A stretch of DNA of 6,361 bases, taken from assembly GCA_002402315.1 (NCBI GenBank), contig DHFP01000007.1, forward strand, positions 1-6,361, written 5' to 3'. The notes under the pieces were generated by a model, which was not told the DNA's origin, did not search any database, and saw only the letters and a program-made list of their open reading frames with translations. The translations under genes were made by a program, and so were the position numbers. The stretch comes from Clostridiales bacterium UBA4821 (lineage in GTDB: Bacteria; Bacillota; Clostridia; Acetivibrionales; UBA4821). Positions 5,667-6,361 of the stretch are shown here, piece after piece. Every line of letters starts with the position of its first letter. The first letter of the stretch is position 1.

Positions 5667-6361
5667 TTATAAAGAGAAAACTCCATTTTCTTCATCTCTA
5701 ATTATTCTTCCATTCTCCAGTGTTATCACTCTCTTCTCTAAAGAATTGACTGTCTCTCGACTGTGGGTTGATAAAATAACGGTTGATCCTGAAGCATTAA
5801 TCTTTAAAAGTATTTTAACAATCTCTCTGGTGTGATAAGGGTCAAGGTTTCCGGTCGGTTCATCAGCTAAGATTATTTCCGGTCGATGAATCAAAGCTCT
5901 CGCAATCGAAACTCTCTGCTTTTCTCCGCCGGATAATTCTTTCGGCAAACAATTGATTTTATTTTCTAATCCTACTAATTCCAATACCTGCATTACTTCG
6001 TCTCTAACTAATTTTTCATTAAAATCAAAAGCTTCCAAAGCATAGGCCACGTTTTCGTAAACAGTCTTGTAAGCTAAAAGCTTGTAGTCTTGGAAGATAA
6101 AGCCGATTTTCTGCCTAACTAAATAGGCATCACTTTTTTTAACATCCAAAGTGTTGGTATCGTTAAACATCACTACTCCGGTCGTCGGTTTCTCTTCGCA
6201 GGAAATCATTTTTAAAACGGTGGTCTTTCCGGCTCCCGATCTACCGCAAAGAGTAACGAATTCCCCCGGTTTAACGGTAAAAGAAATATTCTGCAAAGCA
6301 ACCTTTGATTCTTTTACCAAATTGGGTGGATATTCTTTTGAAACGTTTTTAAATTCTATCA
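5667..6361 (-). CDS. ftsE: Cell division ATP-binding protein FtsE (only the first base of the probable start codon is missing)
   Basis: The frame is open to the window edge. Its last visible bases read TG then IEFKNVSKEYPPN, so the true start is almost surely an ATG whose A lies one base outside, giving 231 residues. A TTG at 6320 would remove the first beta strand and is not a sensible start. With that numbering: Walker A GRSGAGKTT (40-48), Q-loop IFQDYKLL with Q91, ABC signature LSGGEKQR (143-150), Walker B ILADEPTGNLD with D167 and catalytic E168, and the H-loop STH with H200. FtsE is the cytosolic ATPase of the FtsEX complex, recruited to the FtsZ ring to gate septal peptidoglycan hydrolysis. 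The length (family about 220-230), the DEPTGNLD block and the following ftsX separate it from the related LolD and MacB ATPases. Confidence 0.96.
   Translation of the reverse strand, partial: IEFKNVSKEYPPNLVKESKVALQNISFTVKPGEFVTLCGRSGAGKTTVLKMISCEEKPTTGVVMFNDTNTLDVKKSDAYLVRQKIGFIFQDYKLLAYKTVYENVAYALEAFDFNEKLVRDEVMQVLELVGLENKINCLPKELSGGEKQRVSIARALIHRPEIILADEPTGNLDPYHTREIVKILLKINASGSTVILSTHSRETVNSLEKRVITLENGRIIRDEENGVFSL

Noticed and set aside
6318..6320. TTG as start codon of ftsE
   Set aside because: The frame continues upstream with IEFKNVSKEYPPN, the normal FtsE beginning, up to the window edge.
1..6361. Alternative genetic code (TGA read as Gly, as in some Patescibacteria)
   Set aside because: All recognised genes run to full family length without in-frame TGA, and glycines use GGN.

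Overview
The window looks like a piece of a small, AT-rich, tightly packed bacterial genome. Candidate Phyla Radiation (Patescibacteria), probably a Parcubacteria-type lineage, fits best. The reasons are the almost absent intergenic space, a tRNA without an encoded CCA end, weak or absent Shine-Dalgarno sequences, and above all several short prepilin-LamG fusion proteins, a protein type I associate with these organisms. This placement is inference; no phylogenetic marker was searched. The standard genetic code fits: Trp is TGG, Gly is GGN, and every complete gene here ends in TAA.

Every supported gene is on the minus strand, so the reading order is right to left. At the right edge is ftsE (only the first base of its probable ATG is cut off), followed 5 nt later by ftsX. 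Together they encode the ABC-type complex that controls cell-wall hydrolysis at division. Three nt after ftsX begins a tandem array of four paralogous genes (4752 down to 1183). Each encodes a class III type IV prepilin N-terminus fused to a LamG-like (concanavalin A-like) domain. Successive copies overlap by 8, 17 and 8 nt. All have near-constant ends and highly diverged centres.

Nineteen nt after the last pilin gene is a tRNA-Gln(CUG). It is followed by a 106-residue polytopic membrane protein and a 145-residue membrane-anchored protein, both of unknown function. The left edge holds the first 98 residues of a HIT-family nucleotide hydrolase/transferase.

The striking part is the pilin array. 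Four different exported lectin-like minor pilins are apparently translated one after another from a message that also carries the divisome genes ftsEX. This suggests a surface-exposed recognition or adhesion repertoire made together with the division machinery. The arrangement is read directly from the sequence; the biological role is inference. No CRISPR array, insertion sequence, integrase, riboswitch or convincing terminator was found, and no gap between genes exceeds about 25 nt.
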